The translations under genes and the position numbers were made by a program. This document shows, in pieces, positions 13,513 through 15,743 of a stretch of DNA of 15,743 nt. The stretch covers positions 1 to 15,743 of the forward strand of contig CAZIWT010000085.1 in assembly GCA_964542895.1 (NCBI GenBank), given 5' to 3'. The first letter of the stretch is position 1; every line of letters begins with the position of its first letter. The notes below the pieces were generated by a model. That model made no database searches. It had not been told where the DNA came from and was given only the letters and a program-made list of their open reading frames with translations. The stretch is from Zymogenus sp964542895. Its GTDB lineage: Bacteria > Desulfobacterota > Zymogenia > Zymogenales > Zymogenaceae.

Positions 13513-13965
13513 ATGAAGCATTTGAGGATTTCATTTGTTTTGTTTTTATTTTTAGGCATGTTTCTCCTCTCCAATCATGCCGCCGCGATGGATCCCGATC
13601 ATTTGTTGAAGAACCTTCCTAAAAAATGGGAAGGGACCTTCACGTGGCACGACAAGGCGCGGCCGGTCCAGCCTGTAACGGTCACGATCACCGATGTGAG
13701 CGTGGACACTAAAGGCAACGTCATCGCCCTGGGAGACGGCGTTTACGACAAGGGCCACCTGGTCGAGTTCAGCCTGAAGTGGAGCATCGATACTAAGACC
13801 CTGAGGTTCGAGATGTGGGAGAGCGCCCCAAAGCCATCGGAAGGCTTTGTCACCGACGGCTCCCATCTCGGCAAGATCTCCGAAAAGCTTGATAAAATCG
13901 AGGCGGTGTGGACGACCATCAGCTCCGGCGAACAGGGGGATCTCCTTCTCAAGCCCAAGAAATAG
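13513..13965 (+). CDS. Exported protein of unknown function
   Basis: 150 residues from the ATG at 13513, preceded by a near-perfect ribosome binding site AAAGGAGG (13498-13505); the frame is open 15 codons further up without such a site. An N-terminal signal peptide (MKHLR, hydrophobic 6-19, then NHAAA) predicts signal-peptidase-I cleavage after A25. The mature part of 125 residues has no cysteine, alternating beta-strand-like stretches (WEGTFTWHD, QPVTVTITDVSVD, HLVEFSLKWSID, LRFEMWES) and a GQ/E-rich end; it looks like a small periplasmic beta-barrel or lipocalin-like fold. I do not recognise a family. Single gene; a strong terminator lies 170 bp downstream. Confidence 0.75.
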   Translation: MKHLRISFVLFLFLGMFLLSNHAAAMDPDHLLKNLPKKWEGTFTWHDKARPVQPVTVTITDVSVDTKGNVIALGDGVYDKGHLVEFSLKWSIDTKTLRFEMWESAPKPSEGFVTDGSHLGKISEKLDKIEAVWTTISSGEQGDLLLKPKK

Positions 13966-14136
13966 CGATTTAAGCTTCACCGACATTCCTCGGGGGAGAA
14001 GTAATGGGACATCGATAATTTGATAGCCTTCTCAGCCCTTGACGGACGGTTGTCACAACGACTGTTTAGGCTTTGTATGGCACCTCATGCCGTCGGTGAG
14101 ATGACGTCGACAAGATGAAGATAAAAACTAATATAG
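13966..14136. other. Long 3' untranslated or small-RNA region
   Basis: 171 bp between the exported-protein stop and the intrinsic terminator, with no reading frame above about 13 codons. It contains TTGACG (14039-14044) as a lone -35-like box and the palindrome GTTGTCACAAC (14049-14059). It is either a long 3' UTR or a separately transcribed small RNA ending at the terminator. Confidence 0.35.
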
Positions 14137-14174
14137 CGCCGGATTTTCTTAAAGTTGAACATCCGGCGTTTTTT
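14137..14174 (+). terminator. Intrinsic (Rho-independent) terminator
   Basis: CGCCGGAT (14137-14144), a 16-nt loop, ATCCGGCG (14161-14168), followed immediately by TTTTTT (14169-14174). The GC-rich 8-bp stem and the U run make this the clearest terminator of the window. It ends the transcript of the exported protein, or of a small RNA behind it, and insulates the flavoprotein gene. Confidence 0.85.
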
Positions 14175-14230
14175 AAATTCTCGCTCATTCCCAAAATCTT
14201 TTCAACGTCCCCTTCCACGGGTTAAATCTG

Positions 14231-14259
14231 TTGACTTCAATTCCTCTCCCCTATATATT
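14231..14259 (+). promoter_or_regulatory. Strong sigma70-type promoter of the flavoprotein gene
   Basis: TTGACT (14231-14236), 17-nt spacer, TATATT (14254-14259): one mismatch per box and ideal spacing. Predicted start near 14266 with a 74-nt leader. The leader contains the palindrome CCTGAA-T-TTCAGG (14298-14310), which could be an operator just downstream of the start. Confidence 0.75.
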
Positions 14260-14339
14260 GTAAGGCCAAAATTTATAAATCAGAAGACAGAGTTGCGCCT
14301 GAATTTCAGGATTGTAATAGAGTGAGCGGAGCCGACTTT

Positions 14340-15743
14340 ATGAACAGAGATTACCCGATACTGGACGCGGACCTACTTATCATCGGCGGCGGGAGCGCCG
14401 GCGCCATGGCCGCGGTGAGGGCGAAGGCCGTAAACCCGGGCCAAAAGGTGGTCGTCTTCGAGAAGGGGGATATTAAATATTCCGGCTGCATCGCCCGCGG
14501 GATGGACGCTTTAAATATCGTTGCGGTCCCCGGGGTATCCGACCCGGACCTCTACGTCGAGTCGAACCGAATGGCCTGCGAGGGAATCATGGACGAGCCG
14601 GTGAATCATAAGCTTGCCGAGAGGAGCTGGGATCTCCTGAAGCGCCTCGAAGAATGGAACGTCTACTTCCCGAAGGACGAAAACGGCAACTACGAGATCC
14701 TCCAGGTGCACCCGAAGGGTAAATTCTGCCTGACGATGATGGAGCCGGAACTGAAGACGATCCTCGCCCGTAAGGTCGAGGAGTCGGGGGCCGAGGTCGT
14801 AAACCGGACTATGGCGGTTCGCCTTCTGAAGGAGGGCGACCGCGTCTCCGGGGCGATAGGGATGAACGTCAGGACCGGCGAGATCGTCGTCTGCAGGGCG
14901 AAGGCCACGATCATAAGCTCCGGCGGCACGGCGAGGTTCGGCCTCCCGGACAACGGCCACCTCTACGGCGTCTACGATTTTCCGGGCAACACCGGCGACG
15001 GCTACATACTGGCGTACCGGGCCGGTGCCGAGCTGACCGGATTCGAGTATACTCTCGTCTACTACATCGTAAAGGACATCAACGCGCCCCTCCTCTACAT
15101 CACGCTGACGAGGGGGGCGAGGCTGTTTAACGCGCTCAACCAGTCCCGGGACAAAGAGCACCCTTCGATCCGCTCCATGTACAGGGAGCACCTCCTGATG
15201 AACAGGGGCCCCCTTCGGATAGAGATGAGCCACCTGCCGGAGGACAGGATCAAGGAGATCGAGGAGATCCTGTTCACCACCGAGAGGCCCGCCTGCGAGC
15301 GGTTCTACGAGGGGAGGGAGATCGATTTTCGCAAAAAGGAGATCGAGCTCTGGCCCACCGAGTGCTTTCTCTGCGGGGGGCACGGCCTCACCGGAGTTAG
15401 GGTAAACGAGAGGGCCGAAACCAGTGTCCCCGGCCTCTACGCCGCGGGGGATACCTCGCTGGTGGCCAGGGGGCACCTCTCCGGAGCCTTCGTCTTCGGC
15501 GAGATAGCCGCCGAGTCCGCCACGGAGCTCGCCGAAAAAAACGGGAATTTCGATCCTGACCTCGACCAGGTGAAGGATTTCATCTCGGAGATAGAAAAGA
15601 GAAACTCACAAAATGGAAACCCGGTATCTATCGAGGAGTTCGAGTACAAGGTCAGGCGTATCATCAGCGATTACCTCGTCCCGCCGAAAAACGAGTACAA
15701 GCTGAACCGCGCCGTCTGGTGGATGGACCGCTTCCGAAGAGAG
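14340..15743 (+). CDS. AprA/fumarate-reductase-type FAD flavoprotein subunit (3' end outside window)
   Basis: 468 codons are open from the ATG at 14340 to the right edge with no stop, so the gene is partial. GGAG lies 8 nt before the ATG. The FAD-binding dinucleotide fold starts at once: ADLLIIGGGSAGAMAA (10-25), acidic end of strand 2 at VVVFEKGD. Then SGCIARGMDALN, comparable to the SGAVAQGLSAIN stretch of adenylylsulfate reductase AprA, IGMNVRTGE and ATIISSGGTARF, WPTECFLCGGHG (339-349; compare the AprA MPTEP segment) and the second FAD motif VPGLYAAGDTS (363-373). Related enzymes reduce APS or fumarate, or run in reverse, with a ferredoxin-like beta subunit. The product looks shorter than true AprA (about 660), so APS reductase activity is not assured; a subunit of an uncharacterised flavin/Fe-S oxidoreductase is as likely. 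Strong promoter upstream. Confidence 0.85.
   Translation, partial: MNRDYPILDADLLIIGGGSAGAMAAVRAKAVNPGQKVVVFEKGDIKYSGCIARGMDALNIVAVPGVSDPDLYVESNRMACEGIMDEPVNHKLAERSWDLLKRLEEWNVYFPKDENGNYEILQVHPKGKFCLTMMEPELKTILARKVEESGAEVVNRTMAVRLLKEGDRVSGAIGMNVRTGEIVVCRAKATIISSGGTARFGLPDNGHLYGVYDFPGNTGDGYILAYRAGAELTGFEYTLVYYIVKDINAPLLYITLTRGARLFNALNQSRDKEHPSIRSMYREHLLMNRGPLRIEMSHLPEDRIKEIEEILFTTERPACERFYEGREIDFRKKEIELWPTECFLCGGHGLTGVRVNERAETSVPGLYAAGDTSLVARGHLSGAFVFGEIAAESATELAEKNGNFDPDLDQVKDFISEIEKRNSQNGNPVSIEEFEYKVRRIISDYLVPPKNEYKLNRAVWWMDRFRRE

Noticed and set aside
14511..15476. Long open frame of 321 codons on the minus strand
   Set aside because: It is antisense to the AprA-like flavoprotein, whose motifs are clear; its own translation is rich in Pro, Arg and Val with no recognisable domain.

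Overview
The window looks like a chromosomal stretch of an anaerobic Desulfobacterota (deltaproteobacterial) genome. The basis is gene content: a NikR regulator with TGTTAC-type operators, a DUF6178-family protein, a DUF2148 ferredoxin-domain protein, a small FmdB-type zinc ribbon, an AprA/fumarate-reductase-type flavoprotein and many stand-alone genes. No rRNA, tRNA, insertion sequence, prophage or CRISPR array is visible. The lineage is an inference from family distribution and no species can be named.

Left part (1-2605): nikR (-) and two oligopeptide/nickel-type ABC ATPase genes (+) are transcribed divergently. The 184 bp between them holds four copies of the hexamer TGTTAC/GTAACA. Three are spaced exactly 21 bp apart, one lies in the nikR promoter spacer, and the fourth overlaps the predicted -35 of the ABC genes. 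This links the ATPases to nickel uptake, although no permease or binding-protein gene is in the window.

Middle part (2935-7344, all -): two tandem paralogous monoacylglycerol-lipase-like alpha/beta hydrolases, then a three-gene operon of a slipin/stomatin membrane scaffold, a DUF2148 [4Fe-4S] protein and an M50 site-2-type membrane protease. The operon starts at a near-consensus promoter and ends at a probable intrinsic terminator.

Right part (7724-15743): single genes in alternating orientation. They are an FmdB-like zinc ribbon (-), a small lipoprotein (+) behind a region full of TGTG/CACA dyads (one a perfect CRP/FNR-type half-site pair), a 596-residue DUF6178 protein (-), a GPH-family (MelB-like) sugar:cation symporter (+), a stand-alone protoglobin-type haem protein (-), an exported 150-residue protein (+), and an AprA-like FAD flavoprotein (+) that runs off the right edge. 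The flavoprotein has an excellent sigma70-type promoter and sits behind a strong intrinsic terminator.

I see no plainly new multi-gene system. The best leads are the phased NikR operator array with its orphan ATPase pair, the slipin/Fe-S/site-2-protease operon, the lipoprotein control region and the truncated AprA-like flavoprotein.
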